DNA of 35,660 nt from Thioalkalivibrio denitrificans. Its GTDB lineage: Bacteria; Pseudomonadota; Gammaproteobacteria; Ectothiorhodospirales; Ectothiorhodospiraceae. The notes below the pieces were generated by a model. The model did no database searches. It worked only from the letters and a program-made list of their open reading frames with translations, and had not been told where the DNA came from. The translations under genes were made by a program, and so were the position numbers. Shown here one piece after another: positions 8,836 through 15,649 of the stretch. Location: positions 6,773-42,432 of the forward strand of contig NZ_MVBK01000010.1 of NCBI RefSeq assembly GCF_002000365.1. Reading direction: 5' to 3'. Numbering within the stretch: the stretch's first letter is position 1; the number at the start of each line of letters is the position of its first letter.

Positions 8836-11349
8836 TCATGGCCGGGGCTCCTTGTCCGTTGCGTGGTGGGAGGGCGCCTGGTGGCGGTTCTCGTCGCGAT
8901 CCCGCTCTTCGGGCTTGAGCAGGCGGAATGCACAGGTCTCGCCCGGTGAGAGATCGCGGTAGTGACCACGGTAGGCGATGGTGACGGGTGTGGTGGTGCA
9001 GGGCGCGCTGCGGATGCGCAGCATGTCGTGGTCGGCCTCCACGTCCAGCGTCTGCCCCCGGTAGTGCAGGCGCACCCGTGCCCGGTGCAGATCGTCGGGC
9101 AGCGACGGGTCGAAATGCAGCACGTTGGCCCACATGTCGATGCCCAGGTAGCAGCGCTGCACCAGGTCGACGGTGCCGGCCATGGCGCCCAGGTGGATGC
9201 CCTCGGGGGTGGTGCCGCCCTGGATGTCTGCCAGATCGCTGTCCAGGGCGCGCTGGAACAGGCGCCACGAGCGGGCGCGGTCGGCCCGCGCCAGGACCCA
9301 CGAGTGCGCGAGCTGGCTCAGGGTGGAGCCGTGGGAGGTGCGCGCGGAGTAGTACTCGATGTTGCGCGGGATCGTGTCGTACTCAAAGGGATAGCCGAGC
9401 TGCTCGAACAGCAGCGCCAGCTCCTCTGCGGAGAACAGGTAGAACAGCATCAGCACGTCCGCCTGCTTGGAGACCTTGTAGCGGTTCGGCGTGTCGCCCT
9501 CGGCCTCCAGGATGCGGTCCAGGCGGTGGATGTCGCCGTACTTCTCCCGGTAGCCGTCCCAGTCGAACTCCTCCAGGTCGTCGTAACCGTCGAACTGGGA
9601 GATGATGCCGTCCGCGTTGATGGGCACGCGCAGCTTGCGGCTGACCTCCAGCCAACGCCCGATCTCCTCATCGCCCAGCCCCAGGCGCTCGCAAAGCTGC
9701 TCGCGGCGCCTGCCCGGCAACAGGTCGATCACGTCCAGTGCCCGGGTCAGCACCCAGGCGGCCATGACGTTGGTATAGGCGTTGTTGTCGATGCCGCCGG
9801 CCGCTTCGGGATCGGTATCCGGATAGGCGGTGTGATACTCGTCAGGGCCCATGACCCCCTTGATCTCGTAGCGGTCCAGCGAAGTGTTGTACGTGGCGAT
9901 GCTGGCCCAGAGGCGGGCGATCTCCAGGAGCATCTCGGCGCCGTAGAAGTGCATGTACTCATGGTCGCCGGTGGCCTGGTGGTACTGCCAGATGTTGTAG
10001 GCGACGGCCGAGTTGATGTGGCGCTGACGGTGGGAGGTGTCAGGGAGCCAGCGGCCGGAGTCCGGGTTGAGATGCAGCCGCTGGGTCTCCTCGCGCCCGT
10101 TGCTGCCGCTCTGCCAGGGATACATGGCACCCCGGTAGCCGGCCTCCTTCGCCGCCCGGCGCGCCTCGGTCAGACGGCGGTGGCGGTAGCGCAGCAGCGC
10201 GCGGGTGAGGGTGGGGATGCGCAGGCTCAGGAAGGGGAAGATGAACAGTTCGTCCCAGAAGATGTGCCCACGGTAGGCCTCCCCGTGCCAACCGCGCGCC
10301 GGCACGCCCGTGTCCAGGTCGATGGAGTGTGGCGAGACCGTCTGCAGCAGGTGGAAGATGTGCACGCGCAGCTTGAGTTCCGTTTCGGACGCCTCATTGC
10401 CTTCCAGGCCGATGTCGCACTCGTTCCACAGATGCGCCCAGGCCAGTTCGTGGGCAGCACGCAACTCGTCGAAACGCCCGGCGTTTCCCAGCGCTCTCAA
10501 TGACTCGATGCCCGGTTCCGAGATGGCCCAGTCCCGCGATGAGTACATGGCCACGATCTTCTCAGCCCGCAACGGCGTGTTCGCCTGCACGGTGCAGTCG
10601 ATCTCCTGGGCGATGCACCGGTCCTCCCTGATCGTGCGCCGTTGCGCGTCGACGGGTGATCCATCCACATACAGGCGCATGCGCGCTGCCTGGGCGACGC
10701 CCAGTTGTGACTGGTTGGTGCGGGCACGCAGGAAGATTGTCTCCTCGCCCCGATGTTCCAGCTCCAGGACATCCAGGTGTCGGTTGGCCAGATCCCGGTA
10801 GCGGGCCACGCCGCTGTTGGTGACGCCACCGTCCAGGGCCGAGCGCAGGGTGATCCGCCCCGACCAGTCCTCAGGGGTGAGTTCAACGCAAAGGCCCGCC
10901 AGGTGCGGGTCGGCCATACTGACCATGCGGCGTTCGTTCCATCGGGTGGTACGCCCGCGGGCGTCGCGAAAGCGCAGGTCCCGGCACAGCAGCCCGCGCT
11001 TGAGGTCCAGCGTCTGTCGCAGGGACAGGGTCTCCACCTCATCCATGGAGAGCCACGGGCCGTCATCGATGCGAAACGTCAGGGGCAGCCAGTTGGGCTG
11101 GTTGACCAGATCCTCGTTTTCCACCTTGCGCCCGGCAATCTCGCTCACCAGACGGTTGTAGCCGCCGGCCAGGTAGGTGCCGGGGTAGTGCACGTCGTCG
11201 GCGCGAGCATCCGGCGCGGCGCCGCGGGTGGCGAAATAGCCGTTGCCGAGTGTGCACAGGGCCTCGCGCAGGCCCTCCTGGTCCGGGCGATAGCCCTCGT
11301 AGATCAGTGACCATTCCGGGAGGGGTTCGTCCATCGGTTTCGCGCTCAT
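8836..11349 (-). CDS. Glycoside hydrolase family 65 phosphorylase, probable trehalose phosphorylase
   Basis: 837 residues, within the GH65 range for maltose, trehalose and kojibiose phosphorylases. The general-acid glutamate is E504 in GPDEYH. Other family blocks are TLGNGYFATRG near the N-terminus, HIFWDELFIFPF in the (alpha/alpha)6 barrel, YKVSKQADVLM, and the ARTSHGSTLS / GGTTPEGIHLGAMAGT phosphate-binding region. Family enzymes phosphorolyse alpha-glucobioses to glucose plus beta-glucose-1-phosphate. The ATG overlaps by 4 bp (ATGA) the stop of the upstream beta-phosphoglucomutase/trehalose-phosphatase gene. That pairing suggests trehalose (or trehalose-6-phosphate) as substrate, but sequence alone cannot exclude maltose or kojibiose. 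Confidence 0.9.
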   Translation of the reverse strand: MSAKPMDEPLPEWSLIYEGYRPDQEGLREALCTLGNGYFATRGAAPDARADDVHYPGTYLAGGYNRLVSEIAGRKVENEDLVNQPNWLPLTFRIDDGPWLSMDEVETLSLRQTLDLKRGLLCRDLRFRDARGRTTRWNERRMVSMADPHLAGLCVELTPEDWSGRITLRSALDGGVTNSGVARYRDLANRHLDVLELEHRGEETIFLRARTNQSQLGVAQAARMRLYVDGSPVDAQRRTIREDRCIAQEIDCTVQANTPLRAEKIVAMYSSRDWAISEPGIESLRALGNAGRFDELRAAHELAWAHLWNECDIGLEGNEASETELKLRVHIFHLLQTVSPHSIDLDTGVPARGWHGEAYRGHIFWDELFIFPFLSLRIPTLTRALLRYRHRRLTEARRAAKEAGYRGAMYPWQSGSNGREETQRLHLNPDSGRWLPDTSHRQRHINSAVAYNIWQYHQATGDHEYMHFYGAEMLLEIARLWASIATYNTSLDRYEIKGVMGPDEYHTAYPDTDPEAAGGIDNNAYTNVMAAWVLTRALDVIDLLPGRRREQLCERLGLGDEEIGRWLEVSRKLRVPINADGIISQFDGYDDLEEFDWDGYREKYGDIHRLDRILEAEGDTPNRYKVSKQADVLMLFYLFSAEELALLFEQLGYPFEYDTIPRNIEYYSARTSHGSTLSQLAHSWVLARADRARSWRLFQRALDSDLADIQGGTTPEGIHLGAMAGTVDLVQRCYLGIDMWANVLHFDPSLPDDLHRARVRLHYRGQTLDVEADHDMLRIRSAPCTTTPVTIAYRGHYRDLSPGETCAFRLLKPEERDRDENRHQAPSHHATDKEPRP

Positions 11350-12950
11350 TGCCCGCCTTCCTCGTTTGCCTCGGATCCTCCCGCGATGCCGGTCAGCCAG
11401 CGGAGGAAACGTTCCACTTCACCGGTATCCGCCAGCGTATAGTCCGCCGCGGTGCGGCGGATCTCCTCGCCGCGAACGGCCACGCACAACCCCGATCCTG
11501 CCAGTACGTGGAAGGCGTCCTCGTCGGTGATGTCGTCGCCGATATAGATCGGAACGCATTCCTGCGCGCCCCCGGCATCGGCATTGAAGCGTTCCAGAAG
11601 CCAGAGCACGGCCCGCCCCTTGTCCCAGTCGATATCCGGGCGCAGTTCGAAGACCTTCTTGCCGGTTCCCCGGTACAGGCCCGGGTGCGCCTCCAGGACC
11701 TCCTGCACCACCGACTCGACCCGCGAGACCTCCTCCTCCGCGACGCGGCGATAATGCACCGCGATGGAGAAGCGCTTGCGTTCCAGGGTATGGCCCTCGA
11801 TGCCGGCCAGGCGCTCCTCAAGGGTCTGCTCCGCCTTGTCCAGTTCGGGCAGAAACTCCTCCCCCATGGTCAGGCCCTGTTGCTTGCCTCCGGGACCGAC
11901 GATCTCGAAACCATGGCTGCCCGCATACCAGACGCCGTCCAGGCCCACCAGCTCACGCAGCCGGGCCAGATCCCTGCCGCTCACGATGACCACCGGGCAG
12001 GCCCGGGCGAGTGCCTTCAGGGTGGCGCGCATGGACGCATCGAGCAGGGCCCTGTCGGGGTCCTCGACGATGGGCGTGAGCGTGCCGTCGTAATCGAGAA
12101 ACGCCGCCGGTGTGCGGCCGCCGAGGCTTCGCTTGATACGGTCCCGGCCATCCCATGCCATGGGCAGGTTGGTCAGGGTCTTGACCGTGAGGCCGGTCTC
12201 CGGATCGAAGTGAAGCTCGCTCAGGTCGTTGACCACGATCTCCGCGCCGGCCTCCTTCAGGGCTGCCTCTCCGTCGTCGCGGGCCACGCCCACCGCAAGG
12301 CCGAAGTCGCCGCCGACCGCCGCTTCGATCCCGGCGATGGCGTCCTCGAAGACCACGCAATCGCCGGATTTGGCCCCCAGGCGGCGCGCGGCCTCCAGCA
12401 GCATGTCCGGTGCCGGCTTTCCGGGTATGTCAAGCTGCGCCCTGTCCTCGCCGTCCACCCTGGCGTCGAAGCGCTCGAGCACGCCGGCACTGCGCAACAC
12501 CGCCTCTGCATTACGGCTTGAAGAAAACACCGCTGACGGGATGCCGGCGGCACGGAAATCTTCGAGGAGGCGGAGGGTTCCCGGGTACGCCCGGACCGGG
12601 TTTGCCTCCAGCCATTCATGGAAATAGCGGTCCTTGCGATTGCCGAGGCCACATACGGTTTCCTCGTCCGGTCCGTCATCCATGTCGCCCGTCGGCAACT
12701 CGATCCCTCGTGACTCGAGAAAACTTCTGATGCCGTCGCCCCGGGGTTTGCCATCCACGTACTCACGGTAGTCGCCACGGGGATCGAACGGCTTGAATTG
12801 CTCATGGAGGCGATCCGCGCGCCTCCTGAGATGCTCATCGAACAGTCGCTTCCAGGCTGCGGCGTGCGCCCTCGCGGTATCGGTCACCACGCCGTCCATG
12901 TCGAACAGCGCGGCGCGCAGGCGGAGTCCCGATTGAGCATTCTGTGTCAT
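11346..12950 (-). CDS. Bifunctional beta-phosphoglucomutase / trehalose-6-phosphate phosphatase
   Basis: 534 residues from an ATG at 12950. Two HAD domains are fused. Residues ~1-255 resemble beta-phosphoglucomutase: FDMDGVVTD with D17/D19, a cap domain, FSSSRN (~142), KPAPDML (~178) and FEDAIAGIEAA (~201). Residues ~275-520 are an OtsB-type trehalose phosphatase: FLDYDGTLTP with D286/D288, VSGRD (~323), GSHGFE (~344) and IGDDITDEDAF (~470). Predicted reactions are trehalose-6-P to trehalose, and beta-glucose-1-P to glucose-6-P. The GH65 phosphorylase downstream, overlapping by 4 bp, would perform the step between them. No trehalose-6-phosphate synthase (otsA) is in the window. No strong ribosome site precedes the ATG, so the start is slightly uncertain. 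Confidence 0.92.
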   Translation of the reverse strand: MTQNAQSGLRLRAALFDMDGVVTDTARAHAAAWKRLFDEHLRRRADRLHEQFKPFDPRGDYREYVDGKPRGDGIRSFLESRGIELPTGDMDDGPDEETVCGLGNRKDRYFHEWLEANPVRAYPGTLRLLEDFRAAGIPSAVFSSSRNAEAVLRSAGVLERFDARVDGEDRAQLDIPGKPAPDMLLEAARRLGAKSGDCVVFEDAIAGIEAAVGGDFGLAVGVARDDGEAALKEAGAEIVVNDLSELHFDPETGLTVKTLTNLPMAWDGRDRIKRSLGGRTPAAFLDYDGTLTPIVEDPDRALLDASMRATLKALARACPVVIVSGRDLARLRELVGLDGVWYAGSHGFEIVGPGGKQQGLTMGEEFLPELDKAEQTLEERLAGIEGHTLERKRFSIAVHYRRVAEEEVSRVESVVQEVLEAHPGLYRGTGKKVFELRPDIDWDKGRAVLWLLERFNADAGGAQECVPIYIGDDITDEDAFHVLAGSGLCVAVRGEEIRRTAADYTLADTGEVERFLRWLTGIAGGSEANEEGGQ

Positions 12951-13364
12951 TGGTGGGCTAGTCGCCCCTCTCCTTCTGCTTCTCTGCCTCTTTGGCCATG
13001 AGCGTTTCCTCGCTTCGCTTGAATTGCCAACGAGCGGGCTGACTGATCGTGCCCGCTCCGGGTTTTCCGGGCGTTCTACTCTGATTAAGGTCGGCGTCTG
13101 GTGTGCATCGGCCGCAGGCGGTGTGATGACACGCCGTTGCAATACTTCTCGTCTTCATCCGGCCATTTCGGCGGCGCCCTTTGAGCATAGACCACCATTG
13201 GATCATGGGGCGTCCACCGCTGTGTTGAAGATGGAGAAGGGTATGGGTGTCAGCTGATCTGCCCGGGGGGGTGCGCAACATGCCTATACTCCTCATTGCA
13301 GGTTGCGCTTATATGACCGCGGTCTGTGGCGCAAATGCACAGACGTCCAGACGGCGGAGGGGAC
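12951..13364. other. Divergent intergenic region between the HAD fusion and the HtrA-type protease
   Basis: This 414-bp stretch must hold promoters for both flanking genes. It contains no recognisable gene, apart from an unlikely 13-codon minus-strand reading frame (12958-12999) ending eight bases before the HAD start. An isolated TATACT hexamer lies near 13284, but no matching -35 was found. No repeats were seen. Confidence 0.4.
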
Positions 13365-14645
13365 ATGGGAAACAGCACAACAACGCACGGGCTTTCGGCC
13401 CGCCCGCAATGCCACACCCTGATCGCAAGGGAGGCTGTCCACGTCTCCGCGTTGGCCGGTTGGTGGAGGATGGCGTTCGCCCTCGCGATGGTCGGGTTGC
13501 TCGCGCTGCCTGCGGGCACCCTGGATGCCCGGGAAGACAGGCGTGCCCGGCTGCAACTCGAATACGAGCGCAATACCGTGGAGGTGGTCCGGCGGGTGGG
13601 TCCGAGTGTGGTGGCGGTGCATGTAAGCCTGCCCGGCGAGCGCATGGAGATGACACCCGAGGAATCGCGGATGGTCGGCGGCAGCGGTTTCGTGGTGGAC
13701 ACGGAGGGGCGCATCATCACCAATTTCCACGTGGTGATGCATGCCCTGGAGAATCCTTCCGATCCTGCGCTGGAGTTGGCATCCGGGGCATCCCTGACGG
13801 TCTCGTTTCTCGGCAGTCCCGAGCAGGAGCACGCGGTGCGGGTGCTGGGGGCGAATCCGGACTTCGATCTGGCCCTGCTGGAACTGTTGGACCCAGAAGC
13901 TGCTCCGGCGCCCGGGCCGATCCCCCTGTCCGACTCGGACCGGGTGCAGGTGGGGCAGAAGGCCATCGCCATCGGCAATCCCTTCGGGCTGCATTCCACG
14001 GTGACGGTCGGGATCATCTCGGCGGTGGAGCGTGAACGGCCCGGCCTGATCGGCATCGAGATCCCCTACATTCAGACCGATGCGGCCATCAACCCCGGCA
14101 ACTCCGGCGGCCCGCTGCTGGATTCGGCGGGCGAGGTCATGGGCATCAACAACGCAATCATGGCCCCGGGTGGCACCTTTGCGGGCATCGGCCTGGCCGT
14201 GCCGGCCAACCTGCTGCGCGAGGCGATGGCGGAGCTGCGTGCCGGCGGCCTGAGCGGTTTCGCCGCAGCTGCCGCCCAATTGCCCCACCGACCCCGCCTG
14301 GGCGTCGAGGTGGGCCTGCGCGTGGTGGACTATCCGCCGGCCCTGCGTCGGGAACTGGGGTTCCCGCCCCGGGGCGTGGTGGTCACCCGGGTCTCCGAGA
14401 GCGGACCGGCGGACCTGGCCGGCATCCGCGGCCCCGAGGAGGCCATGATGGTGAATGGTCGCCTGTTTCCCGTGGGCGTGGACATCATCACCCGCATCGA
14501 GGGCAGGGAGGTGAATCGTGCCGTGGACGTGCAGCGGGTGATACTGGAACGTGAAGAGGGTGACGTGGTCACCGTCACCGTCTGGCGTGATGGCGAAGAA
14601 CGCGAGCTGGAGGTGACCCTGAGCGTAGTGGCACCCCAGCCCTGA
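13365..14645 (+). CDS. HtrA/Deg-type trypsin-like serine protease with PDZ domain
   Basis: 426 residues from ATG 13365, chosen because GCGGAGGGG precedes it; an upstream ATG at 13326 lacks such a site. A hydrophobic segment (~37-54, AFALAMVGLLALPAG) after a charged N-terminus is a signal peptide or anchor, placing the protease in the periplasm. The catalytic triad is H122 (ITNFHVV), D168 (DFDLALLEL) and S247 (NPGNSGGPL). One PDZ domain follows (~275-415, starting RPRLGVEVG), with the variable carboxylate-binding loop PPRGVVVTRV. One PDZ is DegS-like rather than DegP-like, but the unusual PDZ start and long N-terminus make a precise ortholog call unsafe. The role is likely envelope protein quality control. 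Confidence 0.9.
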   Translation: MGNSTTTHGLSARPQCHTLIAREAVHVSALAGWWRMAFALAMVGLLALPAGTLDAREDRRARLQLEYERNTVEVVRRVGPSVVAVHVSLPGERMEMTPEESRMVGGSGFVVDTEGRIITNFHVVMHALENPSDPALELASGASLTVSFLGSPEQEHAVRVLGANPDFDLALLELLDPEAAPAPGPIPLSDSDRVQVGQKAIAIGNPFGLHSTVTVGIISAVERERPGLIGIEIPYIQTDAAINPGNSGGPLLDSAGEVMGINNAIMAPGGTFAGIGLAVPANLLREAMAELRAGGLSGFAAAAAQLPHRPRLGVEVGLRVVDYPPALRRELGFPPRGVVVTRVSESGPADLAGIRGPEEAMMVNGRLFPVGVDIITRIEGREVNRAVDVQRVILEREEGDVVTVTVWRDGEERELEVTLSVVAPQP

Positions 14646-14732
14646 GCGGTTCCCAGTCAGCCCCGGCGTATCGTTGGCTGCTCAGAAGTATTTCTCTCGC
14701 AAAGAGCGCAAAGCACGCCAAGGGAAGCGAAA

Positions 14733-14829
14733 CCATGGGGTCAGATTTGATGATATCTATTCAATGATTCAACAACTCTGACCCCATGGTGTATCTATTC
14801 AATGATTCAACAACTCTGACCCCATGGTG
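14733..14829. repeat. Two exact 38-bp tandem units plus an inverted CCATGGGGTCAGA
   Basis: The units 14754-14791 and 14792-14829 are identical, each starting TATCTATTCAATG and ending GACCCCATGGTG. Just before them, CCATGGGGTCAGA (14733-14745) is the reverse complement of their TCTGACCCCATGG ends, so the block can fold back. I recall ATGGGGTCAGA-type strings as common intergenic repeats in proteobacteria. No coding sequence is seen. Confidence 0.85.
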
Positions 14830-14842
14830 TACAAGAACGACC

Positions 14843-14877
14843 GTAGGTTGGGGTTCGCTCCGCTCACCCCAACCTAC
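14843..14877. repeat. GTAGGTTGGGG palindromic intergenic repeat
   Basis: A 35-bp hairpin: GTAGGTTGGGGT pairs with CACCCCAACCTAC around a TCGCTCCGCT centre. It begins with GTAG, as many REP-type units do, and could form a stem-loop on either strand between the convergent HtrA and SYLF genes. Confidence 0.8.
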
Positions 14878-14960
14878 TTGACTGTTGTTCAATAGAAAAC
14901 GGTTTTCTTGGCGTCCTTCGCGCTCTTTGCGAGAGAAATCTTTTTCGCCTGTCTCTTTTT

Positions 14961-14987
14961 CTCTGTGACCTCTGTGCCCTCTGTGGC
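14961..14987. repeat. Three 9-bp imperfect tandem units
   Basis: CTCTGTGAC, CTCTGTGCC and CTCTGTGGC follow one another directly, between the inverted-repeat arm and the 3' end of the SYLF gene. Likely intergenic repeat debris; no function is inferred. Confidence 0.7.
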
Positions 14988-15015
14988 AAAACGCACGCTT
15001 GCACCGTCCCCAACG

Positions 15016-15582
15016 TCACCTCGGCCGGTAGTTGAACTTCTGTCCGCCGACGCTGGCTTCGTACATGAGACCGCCCTTGGCCACCGTGAACACGGCCATG
15101 CCACGGTAGTAGTTCGCGCGCGCACGGGCATCGCGCTGGCTGGTGCCGGCGCCCGCCGAGGTGCCCGTGGTGCCGGCGCCGGCCTGGGCGCCGGCGGTAA
15201 TGGCCACGGCGGACGCCTGTGCGCCGAACTCGAAATTGCCGCTGGTGAATTCACGCAGGGCGCGTTCGTCCTCGAAGAAGATCATCTGGCTGTAGGCCTG
15301 GCCGCCCAGCTGAAAGCCGATGGTGACCTGGGTCATGGTGGTGTCGCCGATGTACTCCCCCTGGGCATACACGCGACCGCTGCCACGGGCGCCGCCGATG
15401 CCCATGCCTCCCCGACCAATGGTGGGGAACACCGCGTACCCGTATGCATGATCGAAGAACTCGCTGCTTTCAACTGCGTTGCGAAATACCTCCAGCGTTT
15501 CCTCGTAGCGGTCCGCCCAGGCCTGTGATGCGGGCAGTAGCATCAGGAGCAGGATCAGAAGCGGGAAACGGATGGTCTTCAT
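15016..15582 (-). CDS. SYLF (Ysc84-like) lipid-binding domain protein, exported
   Basis: 188 residues from ATG 15582 with GAGGGC about seven bases upstream. An N-terminal signal peptide is clear (KTIRFPLLILLLMLLPASQAWA, cut near residue 23). The mature part shows the SYLF pattern: FDHAYGYAVFPTIGRGGMGIGGARGSGRVY, then TMTQVTIGFQLGGQAYSQMIFF, and a C-terminal AVFTVAKGGLMYEASVGGQKFNY. A Gly/Ala/Thr-rich linker lies at ~125-150. SYLF proteins bind phosphoinositides in eukaryotes; bacterial periplasmic members have no assigned role. It lies downstream of the nuclease gene and is separated from it by 67 bp, so it may have its own promoter. Confidence 0.9.
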   Translation of the reverse strand: MKTIRFPLLILLLMLLPASQAWADRYEETLEVFRNAVESSEFFDHAYGYAVFPTIGRGGMGIGGARGSGRVYAQGEYIGDTTMTQVTIGFQLGGQAYSQMIFFEDERALREFTSGNFEFGAQASAVAITAGAQAGAGTTGTSAGAGTSQRDARARANYYRGMAVFTVAKGGLMYEASVGGQKFNYRPR

Positions 15583-15649
15583 AGCAACGCCCTCGCAGGT
15601 GGTGTGACTGCGAACCATTGTAGCCCAAGCGTCGAACGTAATATGCCGA

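Larger units (their letters stand above)
14691..14938. repeat. 32-bp inverted repeat framing an intergenic repeat nest
   Basis: TTTCTCTCGCAAAGAGCGCA and the following 12 bases (14691-14722) recur in inverted orientation at 14907-14938 with two or three mismatches. The arms enclose a 38-bp tandem repeat and a GTAGGTTGGGG palindrome, so the block looks like successive insertions into one intergenic site. Confidence 0.75.

Noticed and set aside
12958-12999. 13-codon minus-strand frame (MAKEAEKQKERGD) ending eight bases before the HAD fusion start
   Set aside because: It has a GAGGAAAC-like ribosome site and could be a leader peptide, but there is no attenuator structure or family support.
13326-13364. 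Upstream ATG for the HtrA-type protease
   Set aside because: No ribosome binding site, whereas ATG 13365 is preceded by GGAGGGG.
14754-14829. CRISPR-like repeats
   Set aside because: Only two directly adjacent 38-bp units with no spacers and no cas genes nearby.
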